Assembly: GCF_024436035.1 (NCBI RefSeq)
Contig: NZ_JANFNG010000004.1
Span: 1 to 64,000 of the forward strand
From: Streptomyces humicola
GTDB lineage: Bacteria; Actinomycetota; Actinomycetes; Streptomycetales; Streptomycetaceae
Direction of reading: 5' to 3'
DNA: 64,000 nt
In this document: piece by piece, positions 9,738 to 18,407 of the stretch
How positions within the stretch are numbered: the stretch's first letter is position 1
Layout of the letters: every line of letters begins with the position of its first letter
Translations under genes and position numbers: made by a program
Notes under the pieces: model-generated
What the model was told of the DNA's origin: nothing
The model's input: the letters and a program-made list of their open reading frames with translations, nothing else
The model's database searches: none

Positions 9738-9795
9738 CCTTGTGGTGTCCCCTTGTGGTGTCTGTGTTGCCGTGCCTGCCGTGCCTGCCGTGCCG
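9738..9795. repeat. Short direct repeats in a 310-bp intergenic gap
   Basis: CCTTGTGGTGTC occurs at 9738-9749 and 9751-9762. A 9-bp unit GCCGTGCC(T/G) occurs three times at 9769-9795. The gap 9580-9889 holds the terminator above and these repeats; I see no gene in it. Confidence 0.7.
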
Positions 9796-9889
9796 ACGAC
9801 AACCAATGTGCCCGACGCGTGTTAAGCCCGTGCTGCACGCACGTGTCGCGGGCGTACCGTTTCGCGGACGTGAGGATGACCCGGCACGC

Positions 9890-11278
9890 TTACTTGGCGC
9901 CCCGCGCCATGAACGCGAGCAGATCCTGCCGGCTCACCACACCGGTCGGCTTCCCCTCGACCAGCACGATCGCGGCGTCCGCGCCCTGCAGCACCTCCAT
10001 CAGGTCGCCGACCGTCTCGCCCGAGCCGACCTGCGGCAACGGTGCGCTCATGTGTTTCTCCAGCGGGTCGGTCAGCTGTGCCCGCTGGGTGAACAGCGCG
10101 TCGAGCAGCTCCCGTTCCACCACCGAGCCGACCACCTCTGCGGCCATCACGTCCGGGTGCCCGGCCCCCGGCTTGACGATCGGCATCTGCGAGACGCCGT
10201 ACTCGCGCAGCACCTCGATCGCCTCGCCGACGGTCTCCTCGGGGTGCATGTGCACGAGCTCGGGGATGCCGCCGGACTTGTGGGCGAGCACGTCGCCGAC
10301 GCGCGCCTGCTGGCCTGCGCCCTCCTCCAGGAAGCCGTAGTCGGCCATCCACTCGTCGTTGAAGATCTTGCTGAGGTAGCCGCGGCCGGAGTCCGGGAGC
10401 AGCACCACGACCACGTCGTCGGGGCCGAGCCGCTCGGCGACCCGGAGCGCCGCGACGACGGCCATCCCGCAGGAGCCGCCGACGAGCAGGCCCTCCTCCT
10501 TGGCGAGACGACGGGTCATCTGGAAGGAGTCCTTGTCCGAGACGGCGATGATCTCGTCGGTCACCGTCCGGTCGTAGGCGGTCGGCCAGAAGTCCTCGCC
10601 GACTCCCTCGACGAGGTACGGACGGCCGGAGCCGCCGGAGTAGACCGAGCCCTCGGGGTCGGCGCCGATGATCCTGACCCGGCCCTCCGAGACGTCCTTG
10701 AGGTAGCGGCCGGTGCCGGAGATCGTGCCGCCGGTGCCGATGCCGGCGACGAAGTGGGTGATGCGTGCGTCGGTCTGCTTCCACAGCTCGGGGCCGGTCG
10801 ACTCGTAGTGCGACCGCGGGTTGTTCGGGTTGCTGTACTGGTCCGGCTTCCAGGCGCCGGGCGTCTCGCGCACCAGGCGGTCGGAGACGTTGTAGTACGA
10901 GTCGGGGTGTTCCGGGTCGACGGCCGTCGGGCAGACCACGACCTCCGCGCCGTAGGCCCGCAGCACATTGATCTTGTCGGTCGACACCTTGTCCGGGCAG
11001 ACGAAGATGCAGCGGTAACCCTTCTGCTGCGCCACGATGGCAAGCCCGACGCCGGTGTTGCCCGAGGTCGGCTCGACGATGGTGCCGCCCGGCTTCAGCT
11101 CGCCCGACTGCTCAGCGGCCTCGATCATGCGCAGCGCGATGCGGTCCTTGACCGATCCGCCGGGGTTGAAGTACTCGACCTTCGCCAGCACCGTGGCCTG
11201 GATTCCGGCCGTGACGCTGTTGAGCCTCACCAGCGGGGTGTTGCCGACAAGGCTGATCATCGAGTCGTGGAACTGCAC
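9890..11278 (-). CDS. cbs: Cystathionine beta-synthase
   Basis: 462 residues. The N-terminal 330 form a fold-type II PLP enzyme: the Schiff-base lysine is in NPGGSVKDRIALRM, followed by the substrate loop EPTSGNTGVGLA and the phosphate loop GIGTGGTISGTGRYLK. The C-terminal 120 residues are a tandem CBS-domain (Bateman) module ending GVVSRQDLLAFMARG, which marks it as CBS rather than plain cysteine synthase. It condenses serine and homocysteine to cystathionine in transsulfuration. The start is GTG at 11278, with GGAGG about 6 bases upstream. It is divergent from the GDSL hydrolase. Confidence 0.92.
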   Translation of the reverse strand: MQFHDSMISLVGNTPLVRLNSVTAGIQATVLAKVEYFNPGGSVKDRIALRMIEAAEQSGELKPGGTIVEPTSGNTGVGLAIVAQQKGYRCIFVCPDKVSTDKINVLRAYGAEVVVCPTAVDPEHPDSYYNVSDRLVRETPGAWKPDQYSNPNNPRSHYESTGPELWKQTDARITHFVAGIGTGGTISGTGRYLKDVSEGRVRIIGADPEGSVYSGGSGRPYLVEGVGEDFWPTAYDRTVTDEIIAVSDKDSFQMTRRLAKEEGLLVGGSCGMAVVAALRVAERLGPDDVVVVLLPDSGRGYLSKIFNDEWMADYGFLEEGAGQQARVGDVLAHKSGGIPELVHMHPEETVGEAIEVLREYGVSQMPIVKPGAGHPDVMAAEVVGSVVERELLDALFTQRAQLTDPLEKHMSAPLPQVGSGETVGDLMEVLQGADAAIVLVEGKPTGVVSRQDLLAFMARGAK

Positions 11279-11415
11279 GACGTCCTCCGGATGTTTTCCG
11301 TAATGGTGGGTCCGAGCCTAAGCGTTCAACGCCCCGACCGGCGGCGTTGCACATCTGGTCGGATCGGGCAACAAGCATGTACAGGCCTCGGAGCTCGGGA
11401 GGACGACGGGAGCGG

Positions 11416-12555
11416 ATGCCGATGTCGAGGGCGAGGGTGGCGCGCCGCATAGCGGCGGCCGCGGCATATGGAGGCGGCGGGATCGGCCTGCTCGGTGGGG
11501 CGGCGATCGGTCTGCTGCTGACCGAAGTACAGCTGGCGCGGCGTGTGGTCGGCGGCTCGGAGGACGTACCGCCGGTCGCGGACGGCCGGTACGGTGCCGC
11601 CTTCGCCCATGCGTGCGACGGCGCAGGACCGCTGCGGCTCGCCTTTCTCGGTGATTCGACGGCAGCGGGGCAGGGGGTGCACCGGGTGCGCGAGACGCCG
11701 GGCGCGCTGCTCGCATCCGGGCTCGCGGCGATCGCCGAGCGGCCGGTCGACCTGGTGAATGTGGCGCTGCCCGGCGCCCAGTCGGACGACCTGGGGCGTC
11801 AGGTCGGGCTGCTGCTCGACGGCTCCGCGCGGCCTCCCGACGTCTGCGTGATCATGATCGGTGCCAACGATGTGACGCACCGGATGCCTCCGGCACGGTC
11901 GGTGCGCCATCTGGCGGATGCGGTGCGTGCGCTGCGCGCCGCGGGGGCCGAGGTGATCGTCGGGACCTGTCCCGACCTGGGCACGATCGAGCCCGTCTAC
12001 CAGCCGCTGCGGTGGGTCGCCCGGCGGCTGAGCCGTCAGTTGGCCGCTGCGCAGACGATCGCGGTGGTCGAGCTCGGCGGCCGGACGGTCTCGCTGGGTC
12101 AGCTGCTCGGCCCGGAGTTCGAGGCGAGCCCGCGCGAGATGTTCGGCCCGGACAACTACCACCCGTCGGCCACGGGGTATGCGACGGCGGCGATGGCGGT
12201 GCTGCCCACGCTGTGCGCGGCGCTGGGGCTGTGGCCCGAGGACGAGCGTCCCGACAGCTTCCGTGGCGAGACGATCCTGCCGGTGGCCCAGGCGGCGGCG
12301 GAGGCGGCCGCGGAGGGCGGCACCGAGGTCGCGGCGGCGGGGCCCGCGGGGGCGCCCGGTGCGCCGACCGAGGCGGCGGCGGGCCGGCGCGGCCCGTGGG
12401 CGCTGCTCAAGCACCGCCGGCTGCGGCGTGTCGCAGCCCAGGAGGCGCCGGAGCCGCCCGCACCGCAGGAGTACGGGGAAGAGCACGACGGGGAGCGGCG
12501 CAACGGGGAGGAGCCGGACGGAGAGGAGCGCAACGTCACAACGCACCGGTCGTGA
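11416..12555 (+). CDS. SGNH/GDSL-family hydrolase, membrane anchored
   Basis: 379 residues. A basic start plus a hydrophobic helix (YGGGGIGLLGGAAIGLLL) suggests an N-terminal anchor. The catalytic domain shows block I FLGDSTAAGQG (nucleophile Ser), block II with NVALPGAQSDDL, block III GANDVT (oxyanion Asn) and block V DNYHPS (Asp/His), a complete SGNH set. The last 90 residues are Ala/Pro/Glu-rich and look disordered. Substrate unknown (esterase/lipase class). The ATG at 11416 follows GGGAG; an upstream TTG/ATG extension is also open. Confidence 0.85.
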   Translation: MPMSRARVARRIAAAAAYGGGGIGLLGGAAIGLLLTEVQLARRVVGGSEDVPPVADGRYGAAFAHACDGAGPLRLAFLGDSTAAGQGVHRVRETPGALLASGLAAIAERPVDLVNVALPGAQSDDLGRQVGLLLDGSARPPDVCVIMIGANDVTHRMPPARSVRHLADAVRALRAAGAEVIVGTCPDLGTIEPVYQPLRWVARRLSRQLAAAQTIAVVELGGRTVSLGQLLGPEFEASPREMFGPDNYHPSATGYATAAMAVLPTLCAALGLWPEDERPDSFRGETILPVAQAAAEAAAEGGTEVAAAGPAGAPGAPTEAAAGRRGPWALLKHRRLRRVAAQEAPEPPAPQEYGEEHDGERRNGEEPDGEERNVTTHRS

Positions 12556-12624
12556 CTGTCAGTGCTACGTGTGGGTAACTTCCCTGTGAGCGAGCGAGCC
12601 CCGCACACCCCCCGGAGGAAGAGA

Positions 12625-13845
12625 ATGCCTGAAGCCGTCATCGTCTCCGCTGCCCGGTCGCCGATCGGGCGCGCCTTCAAGGGGTCGCTCAAGGACATGC
12701 GTCCGGACGACCTGACCTCCGCGATCATCCAGGCCGCGCTCGCCAAGGTCCCGGAACTCGACCCCCGTGAGATCGACGACCTGATGCTCGGCTGCGGCCT
12801 GCCCGGCGGCGAGCAGGGCCACAACCTGGGCCGTGTCGTCGCCGTGCAGATGGGCATGGACCACCTGCCGGGGTGCACCATCACCCGCTACTGTTCGTCT
12901 TCGCTGCAGACGACGCGGATGGCCTTCCACGCCATCAAGGCGGGCGAGGGCGACGTGTTCATCTCCGCCGGTGTGGAGACGGTCTCGCGCAGCGTGAAGG
13001 GCACCTCGGACGGCATGCCCGAGACCCACAACCCGCTCTTCGCCGAGGCCGAGGCCCGGACCGCGGCCCGAGCCGAGAGCGAGGGCGCGGACTGGCACGA
13101 CCCTCGCGAGGACGGCCTGCTGCCCGACCCGTACATCGCGATGGGGCAGACCGCCGAGAACCTCGCCCGCCTCAAGGGCATCACCCGACAGGAGATGGAC
13201 GAGTTCGGGGTCAGGTCGCAGAACCTCGCGGAGAAGGCGATCGCGGACGGCTTCTGGCAGCGGGAGATCACCCCGGTGACGCTGCCCGACGGCACGGTGG
13301 TCTCGAAGGACGACGGCCCACGGCCCGGCGTCACGCTGGAGGGCGTGCAGGGGCTCAAGCCCGTCTTCCGCCCGGACGGCCTGGTCACGGCCGGCAACTG
13401 CTGCCCGCTCAACGACGGCGCCGCGGCGCTGGTGGTGATGTCGGACGTCAAGGCGCGCGAGCTGGGTCTCACGCCGCTGGCGCGCGTCGTCGCGACGGGT
13501 GTCTCGGGCCTGTCCCCGGAGATCATGGGCTACGGGCCGGTGGAGGCGACCAAGCAGGCGCTGAAGCGGGCCGGGATGTCGATCGGCGACATCGACCTGG
13601 TCGAGATCAACGAGGCCTTCGCCGCACAGGTGATCCCGTCCTACCGCGACCTGGGCATCGACCTGGACCGGCTCAACGTCAACGGCGGCGCGATCGCGGT
13701 GGGCCACCCGTTCGGGATGACGGGCGCACGGATCACCACGACTCTGATCAACTCGCTGCAGTGGCACGACAAGCAGTTCGGGCTCGAGACGATGTGTGTC
13801 GGCGGCGGCCAGGGCATGGCGATGATCATCGAGCGCCTCAGCTGA
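12625..13845 (+). CDS. Acetyl-CoA acetyltransferase / 3-ketoacyl-CoA thiolase
   Basis: 406 residues. The acyl-accepting cysteine is in [12 protein letters not shown], the substrate region is [12 protein letters not shown], the catalytic histidine is in [16 protein letters not shown], and the second cysteine is in [13 protein letters not shown]. All are expected of a biosynthetic or degradative thiolase; chain-length preference cannot be told. The ATG at 12625 has GGAGGAAGAGA upstream and is chosen over the longer open frame from 12562. A terminator hairpin follows at 13911. Confidence 0.93.
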   Translation: MPEAVIVSAARSPIGRAFKGSLKDMRPDDLTSAIIQAALAKVPELDPREIDDLMLGCGLPGGEQGHNLGRVVAVQMGMDHLPGCTITRYCSSSLQTTRMAFHAIKAGEGDVFISAGVETVSRSVKGTSDGMPETHNPLFAEAEARTAARAESEGADWHDPREDGLLPDPYIAMGQTAENLARLKGITRQEMDEFGVRSQNLAEKAIADGFWQREITPVTLPDGTVVSKDDGPRPGVTLEGVQGLKPVFRPDGLVTAGNCCPLNDGAAALVVMSDVKARELGLTPLARVVATGVSGLSPEIMGYGPVEATKQALKRAGMSIGDIDLVEINEAFAAQVIPSYRDLGIDLDRLNVNGGAIAVGHPFGMTGARITTTLINSLQWHDKQFGLETMCVGGGQGMAMIIERLS

Positions 13846-13910
13846 GAGCGCCCTGAGATCAGCCGGTTCCGCCTGAGAACTGCCTGAGATCTGCGTCTCA
13901 TTACGAATGT

Positions 13911-13939
13911 CCCTCCGGGCCGCAAAATGACCCGGAGGG
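13911..13939 (+). terminator. Terminator behind the thiolase gene
   Basis: CCCTCCGGG (13911-13919) and CCCGGAGGG (13931-13939) form a 9-bp stem around an A-rich loop, 66 bp past the thiolase stop. Confidence 0.65.
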
Positions 13940-14110
13940 GCAGCTTTTGCCCAGGTCGGGGGCGTTGTGACCGAATCACGTCGCGCCGAAGTCATGCCCT
14001 ATTCGTGACATTCCGCACTGCACAGGCCAAGGGTGAGACGGCACAGTGGTGTACGGGGAGGAACAACAGCCGCCATCGACCTCAGTCCCCGCCTGCCAGG
14101 AGACCCGCCC

Positions 14111-14908
14111 GTGACCGCCATCATGCTGACACTGCTGCTCGTCGCGGCCGTCGCCGCGTTCGCGGGGGTCGCGGCCCTGCTCGTCGCCCGCAGCCTGTAC
14201 CGCCGCCTCGCGGAGCTGCGCGAGGAGCTAGCCGCGCACCGCGCCGAGGCCAGCGCCCCGCACGTAACGGTGCCGGGAGCCCGTACGGCGCCGGACACCG
14301 AGGAGATACGCAGCGCCGTGGCCGCGGCCCTTGCCGATGAGCGGGAGCGCGAGCTGGCAGAGGCGCGCGCCTTCTGGGCCGCGCAGGACGCCCGGGACGC
14401 CGCCGAGGCCCCCGTCTTCGACACGCACGACGTGCACGAGCTGCAAGGGCTTCACGAGCTGCGCGACGTCGCGGCCGCTTCCGGCGACAACACGGACGCC
14501 GAGTTCGAGGTGGCGCCGTTCCTGCCGCGGCAGCCCGACCTGGCCGGGCTCGAACCGGTGCGCAGGCACCCCTCCGACCCGGAGTCCGGCTCGTACTCCC
14601 CGATCATCACCGACCCCGCCGGCACCGTGGCGCGGCTCGCCGAGCTCGCGGAGTCGGCCACCCCGCTCGCCGACGTACGGCCGGGGCCGCTCGGCACGCT
14701 CGACCTGTACGTGTTCGCCGACGGTACGACGCTGTGCCTGACCCCCGGCCACTCCGATACCGCCGACAAGCTCGCCGCCGCCATCGACCGCGGCGACGCA
14801 CCGGTCCTGGTGGGCGGCTCCGGCGTCTCCGGTGCCTTCACACTGACGTTCGCCTACGGCGACGAGAACGTGTTCATCCTCGCCGACCGCGTCGTAGCGT
14901 CCATCTGA
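14111..14908 (+). CDS. Conserved hypothetical protein with N-terminal membrane anchor
   Basis: 265 residues. A single hydrophobic segment lies at residues about 5-25 (MLTLLLVAAVAAFAGVAALL), followed by a charged helical stretch (RLAELREELAAHRAEA), an acidic middle and a globular C-terminal part with LDLYVFADGTTLCLTPGH and FTLTFAYGDENVFIL. No named family is recognised. The GTG at 14111 is preferred because AGGAGA sits 9 bases before it and it places the helix at the N-terminus; a longer frame from 14033 lacks a ribosome site. Confidence 0.6.
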   Translation: MTAIMLTLLLVAAVAAFAGVAALLVARSLYRRLAELREELAAHRAEASAPHVTVPGARTAPDTEEIRSAVAAALADERERELAEARAFWAAQDARDAAEAPVFDTHDVHELQGLHELRDVAAASGDNTDAEFEVAPFLPRQPDLAGLEPVRRHPSDPESGSYSPIITDPAGTVARLAELAESATPLADVRPGPLGTLDLYVFADGTTLCLTPGHSDTADKLAAAIDRGDAPVLVGGSGVSGAFTLTFAYGDENVFILADRVVASI

Positions 14909-14909
14909 T

Positions 14910-15242
14910 TCACAGCTCGGCGGCGGTCTCCGCGACGCGCCGCAGGGCGCGGTCGAGTACGTCCTGCCCCTGCCGGTCCGGGTGCGCGGCCAGCGCCGCG
15001 GCGAGATCATGACCGGAGACGGCGATCTGCTCAGCGATCACGAACATCCCGTCGTCCGGCATCTGCCGCACCGGCGCGTCCGGGTGCTCGAGACGCTGCG
15101 CCTCGGCGCTGAGCTCGCGCGCCAGCGCGAGCCCCACGGCAGCCGCCCGCCGCAACCTGCTCTGCGGCAGCGACCGGTAGCGGCCGGCGAGCTGATCCAC
15201 GGCGTCGAGGAGCGGTACGCAGTCGAGCAGGGCGGGCGGCAT
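14910..15242 (-). CDS. Small conserved hypothetical helical protein
   Basis: 110 residues starting MPPALLDCVPLLDAVDQL: leucine/alanine-rich amphipathic helices throughout, no cysteine pairs and no catalytic motif. It is convergent with the 14111 gene, with one base between their stop codons. The ATG at 15242 lacks a well-spaced Shine-Dalgarno (a GGAGG lies about 15 bases upstream), so the start is uncertain. Longer frames run through the intergenic repeat and look spurious. Confidence 0.5.
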   Translation of the reverse strand: MPPALLDCVPLLDAVDQLAGRYRSLPQSRLRRAAAVGLALARELSAEAQRLEHPDAPVRQMPDDGMFVIAEQIAVSGHDLAAALAAHPDRQGQDVLDRALRRVAETAAEL

Positions 15243-15254
15243 GCGTGGAGCATA

Positions 15255-15559
15255 GAGCCTCCGGCGGTAGGGACCGCGGGTGAAGAAGCGGTCCCCCATG
15301 CCCGAAGGGCTATGGGAGGGCCGAGGGCCTGGGGGTTCCCCTTGCCCGGAGGGCCAGGGGCCTGAGCATGCCGCGTGAGGCCGTGCCGCATCAACCGACC
15401 CCGTCGACGGGCGCAGCGGTGCCCAGCACACGGGCACCCCCACGCGCAACTGCCGGGGAGAGTGCGGCGCAGCCCGGAGGCCCCCCGCCGCAGGCAGGGC
15501 GTCCGGGCAGGCGACTCCCCTCGGCACGGGCCACCGGCGGGCCCTACCGCCGGAGGCTC
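15255..15559. repeat. 305-bp segment bounded by perfect 18-bp inverted repeats
   Basis: GAGCCTCCGGCGGTAGGG at 15255-15272 is exactly complementary to CCCTACCGCCGGAGGCTC at 15542-15559. The inside is non-coding and holds smaller hairpins (for example CCCATGCCC-GAA-GGGCTATGGG near 15296). The gap 15243-15700 contains no gene apart from this element. It may be a small non-autonomous element or a dispersed Streptomyces intergenic repeat; no target duplication is obvious. Confidence 0.7.
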
Positions 15560-15700
15560 CAGCCTCCGCACGGAGGCGCGGGCAGGTGGCCGCTACGGGC
15601 GCGCGTGCGCAGACACGCGCCGGTCGCCTGAAAACCGACGGTTGCCAATGGCTGGCGCGTCAGGCACCGTAAGGTAACGGATCGCATCCCGGAGGCGCCG

Positions 15701-15934
15701 ATGTCCCAGATCATCTCCGAAGAAACCCACCGGAACCTGCTCTCCCGTATCCCCCAATGCACCGGCCGAGAAATCGATGACTGGCTCCGCGCCCTCGAAG
15801 ACGGGCCCGCACTGCTCCGGTTCGAGGAGAAAGTCAACTGGCTGCGCCGCGAGTACGAAGGCCTCTCTTCGGGCCACGCCAGGGCAATCGTTCACGAATA
15901 CGACCTCAGGCGCGCCCACCGCAAACTCCAGTAG
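15701..15934 (+). CDS. Small DUF4287-like protein
   Basis: 77 residues. The core CTGREIDDWLRALED, then FEEKVNWLRREYEGLSSGHARAIVHEYDLRRA, matches the DUF4287 pattern (TG-x3-DEW, a wLk-x-eyglghghA-like segment). It is usually found in small stand-alone proteins of unknown function, likely helical and cytoplasmic. ATG 15701 is preceded by GGAGGCGCCG. Confidence 0.75.
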   Translation: MSQIISEETHRNLLSRIPQCTGREIDDWLRALEDGPALLRFEEKVNWLRREYEGLSSGHARAIVHEYDLRRAHRKLQ

Positions 15935-16030
15935 CGCAACCGGCCCACCCCCCTCAGGACACCGACGGGCCCCGGGCGGCGACCACCGCCTCGGGGCCTG
16001 CTGCCGTACCGGCCGCCCGGCCGGATCCCG

Positions 16031-16876
16031 CTAGTCGCGCAGGATGGCGATCAGCCGCAGCATCTCCAGGTAGATCCACACCAGCGAGACCGTCAGGCCG
16101 AAGGCCGCCAGCCACGACTCCTTCTGCGGGGCGCCGCCGCGGATGCCGTCCTCGATCATCTTGAAGTCGAGGGAGAGGAAGAACGCGCCCAGCAACACGC
16201 CGACGATGCCGAAAGCGATGCCCAGACCGCCGCTGCGCAGGCCGAGGCCCTCGCCGCCGAAGGCCGCGAAGAGCAGGTTGGCCAGCATGAGCAGCACGAA
16301 GCCGATGGCGATCGCCATGCCGGCCCGGTAGTAGCGCCGGGTGACCCTGATCAGCCGGCTCCGGTATGCGATGAGCATGCCCGCGAAGACCGCCATCGTG
16401 CCCAGCACCGCCTGGACCGGGGCGCCGGCCCACGCCGCGTTGAACATGTTGCTGACGACGCCGAGGAAGACGCCCTCGAAGAGGGCGTATCCGAGGATGA
16501 GCACGGGCATCGGTGTGCGCAGAAACGCCTGGATCACCGCCAGGACGAACGCGACGACCGCGGAGCCGAACGCGATGGCGTAGCCGGTGCCGCTCACCGG
16601 CAGCGTGAACCACGCGAGGAGCGCGCCGACGACCACCGTGCCGAGCGTCAAGCCGGTGCGCACGACGACGTCATCGATGGTCATCCGCCCGGTCTGCACC
16701 GGCCCCGCCGCCGGGGCCCGGTACATCGCCCGCAGCTCATCGGCGGTGAGGTCCCGCGGTGCGCCCGCGTGGGCCGCGTAGGGGTTCCCGGGTTGCGGCG
16801 CGCCCTGGTGGAACCCCGCGTACTCGTTGCTGCGGCTGAAACCCCGACGCGAGAAGATCGGGTTGCTGCTCCTCAT
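16031..16876 (-). CDS. Bax inhibitor-1 / YccA-like membrane protein
   Basis: 281 residues. A hydrophilic N-terminus of about 80 residues (MRSSNPIFSRRGFSRSNEYAG, then LTADELRAMYRAPA) is followed by seven hydrophobic segments. Family signatures include YALFEGVFLGVVSNMFN and the C-terminal SLDFKMIEDGIRGGAPQKESW-type region with the acidic residues of the di-Asp pH sensor, then LRLIAILRD. BI-1 proteins are small leak or ion channels. ATG 16876 follows GGAGGGGTGAG; longer upstream frames cross bldA and are spurious. Confidence 0.9.
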   Translation of the reverse strand: MRSSNPIFSRRGFSRSNEYAGFHQGAPQPGNPYAAHAGAPRDLTADELRAMYRAPAAGPVQTGRMTIDDVVVRTGLTLGTVVVGALLAWFTLPVSGTGYAIAFGSAVVAFVLAVIQAFLRTPMPVLILGYALFEGVFLGVVSNMFNAAWAGAPVQAVLGTMAVFAGMLIAYRSRLIRVTRRYYRAGMAIAIGFVLLMLANLLFAAFGGEGLGLRSGGLGIAFGIVGVLLGAFFLSLDFKMIEDGIRGGAPQKESWLAAFGLTVSLVWIYLEMLRLIAILRD

Positions 16877-17013
16877 CTCACCCCTCCATCGCCGCACGGC
16901 ACGACCGCCGCAAGGCACGACTCCGAACAAGAGTAATGGGTTTGCAAAGGAAACGGGAGGCAAGCCTGCCGCGAAGCCGCGGACATGTGCCCACGGCGTC
17001 GCGGGCGACGGCG

Positions 17014-17095
17014 TGCCCGGAGCCGGACTCGAACCGGCACGACCCGAAGGCCAGTGAGGTTTAAGCTCACCGTGTCTGCATTCCACCATCCGGGC
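17014..17095 (-). tRNA. bldA: tRNA-Leu(UAA), the bldA tRNA
   Basis: Read leftward from 17095: acceptor GCCCGGA pairing with the 3' end, anticodon stem GTGAG/CTCAC around the loop CTTAAAC, which gives anticodon TAA, a long variable arm typical of tRNA-Leu, and the T arm GGTTCGAGTCC. The 3' CCA is not encoded (CGC follows the discriminator A). This is the only tRNA able to read the rare UUA codon in Streptomyces; loss of bldA blocks aerial growth and many pathways. It lies between the BI-1 gene and an ABC operon. Confidence 0.96.
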
Positions 17096-17143
17096 AAATA
17101 ACACTCGCTCGGGACACGACAGGTGACCCTGAGGGCAGCACGA

Positions 17144-17149
17144 GCCTAG
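17144..17149 (-). promoter_or_regulatory. Candidate bldA -10 element
   Basis: TAGGCT on the minus strand, 49 bp upstream of the mature 5' end, matches the Streptomyces -10 consensus. No good -35 is seen at 17-19 bp. The rest of the gap 17150-17574 is without a gene and contains no other element I can support. Confidence 0.45.
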
Positions 17150-17574
17150 CCCGCTCCAACCCCCCGAACAGGTGAATCCCTGCTCCATGTTGTCTGATTT
17201 TATGGGCAGGTGAGGATGTGTCAGCAACTCCCGAATGCAGGCGTTCCATGTCCGGACCGGCCCGCATAGGCTCCGCGCCCGGCCAGCACCGGCATGGCGG
17301 CACGCCATGCAAATGACGTGAATTCGCCGACCCCTCATCCACCGCCAGGAATTCCGTACCGGGTTCAACCAAAATCGGCCGTCATACAGCGGCTCATGGC
17401 TGCCGCTCAGCCCCGTTGCTCATACCTGGGGATGAGACCGGCCGCTGCCGTACCTCCGAGGGCTTCCCGAAAGACCAGGATGAGGGCTGATCCGTCGCGC
17501 CCGGGGGCACGGGGAAGATAGAGACCCGACGCCACCGGCACGACACACGACAGGACACGACAGGAGTCGCCACC

Positions 17575-18366
17575 GTGACCACCTCAACCCCCTCAGGAAC
17601 GCGCGCCGACGACTCCGACGACCGCGCGGTCGCGGTGGCCGCCCGCGCTACCGACCTCACCAAGGTCTACGGGCAGGGCGAGACGCGCGTGGTCGCACTC
17701 GACGGCGTCTCGACCGAGTTCCGCAAGGGCGAATTCACCGCGATCATGGGGCCGTCCGGCTCCGGCAAGTCGACGCTCATGCACTGCATGGCCGGGCTCG
17801 ACGCGGTGACGGCGGGATCGGCACGAATAGGTGACACCGAGCTGTCGGCGCTCAGAGACAAGCAACTCACGCGCCTGCGCCGGGACAAGGTGGGCTTCGT
17901 CTTCCAGGCGTTCAATCTGCTGCCCACGTTGACGGCTGCGGAGAACATCACGCTGCCGTTGGACATCGCGGGCCGCAAAGCCGACGAGGCGTGGCTGGAG
18001 AAGGTCATCAAGACGGTCGGCCTCGCCGACCGGCTCTCGCACCGGCCGGCCGAGCTCTCCGGCGGGCAGCAGCAGCGCGTCGCGGTGGCGCGTGCGCTGG
18101 CCGCCCGGCCCGAGATCATCTTCGCCGACGAGCCGACCGGCAACCTCGACTCGCGATCGGGCGCGGAGATCCTGGGGTTCCTGCGCAACTCGGTACGGGA
18201 GTTGGGCCAGACCGTCGTCATGGTGACCCACGATCCGGTCGCGGCCTCGTACGCGGACCGGGTGATCTTCCTCGCCGACGGGCGCATAGTCGACGAACTC
18301 CGGTCGCCCACGGCGGAGGCGGTGCTGGAACGGATGCGGCGCTTCCCGAGCACCGTGCACAGCTGA
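17575..18366 (+). CDS. ABC transporter ATP-binding protein (MacB/LolD type)
   Basis: 263 residues: Walker A GPSGSGKST, Q-loop VFQAFNLLPTLTAAENITLP, signature LSGGQQQRVAVARAL, Walker B IIFADEPTGNLDS and switch VTHDPVAASYADRV. The pattern is that of the MacB/LolD/FtsE group, which drives extracytoplasmic (mechanotransmission) work with an FtsX-type permease; that permease follows 41 bp downstream. GTG 17575 has AGGAG about 9 bases upstream. Paralogous to the ATPase at 39757-40566. Confidence 0.93.
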   Translation: MTTSTPSGTRADDSDDRAVAVAARATDLTKVYGQGETRVVALDGVSTEFRKGEFTAIMGPSGSGKSTLMHCMAGLDAVTAGSARIGDTELSALRDKQLTRLRRDKVGFVFQAFNLLPTLTAAENITLPLDIAGRKADEAWLEKVIKTVGLADRLSHRPAELSGGQQQRVAVARALAARPEIIFADEPTGNLDSRSGAEILGFLRNSVRELGQTVVMVTHDPVAASYADRVIFLADGRIVDELRSPTAEAVLERMRRFPSTVHS

Positions 18367-18407
18367 CCCGCCCCCCGTACGCCCAAGCACACCCAGGACC
18401 CGTCACC

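Noticed and set aside
16877-17368. 170-residue upstream extension of the BI-1 protein
   Set aside because: It reads through the bldA tRNA in antisense-like frames; the ATG at 16876 has an ideal Shine-Dalgarno.
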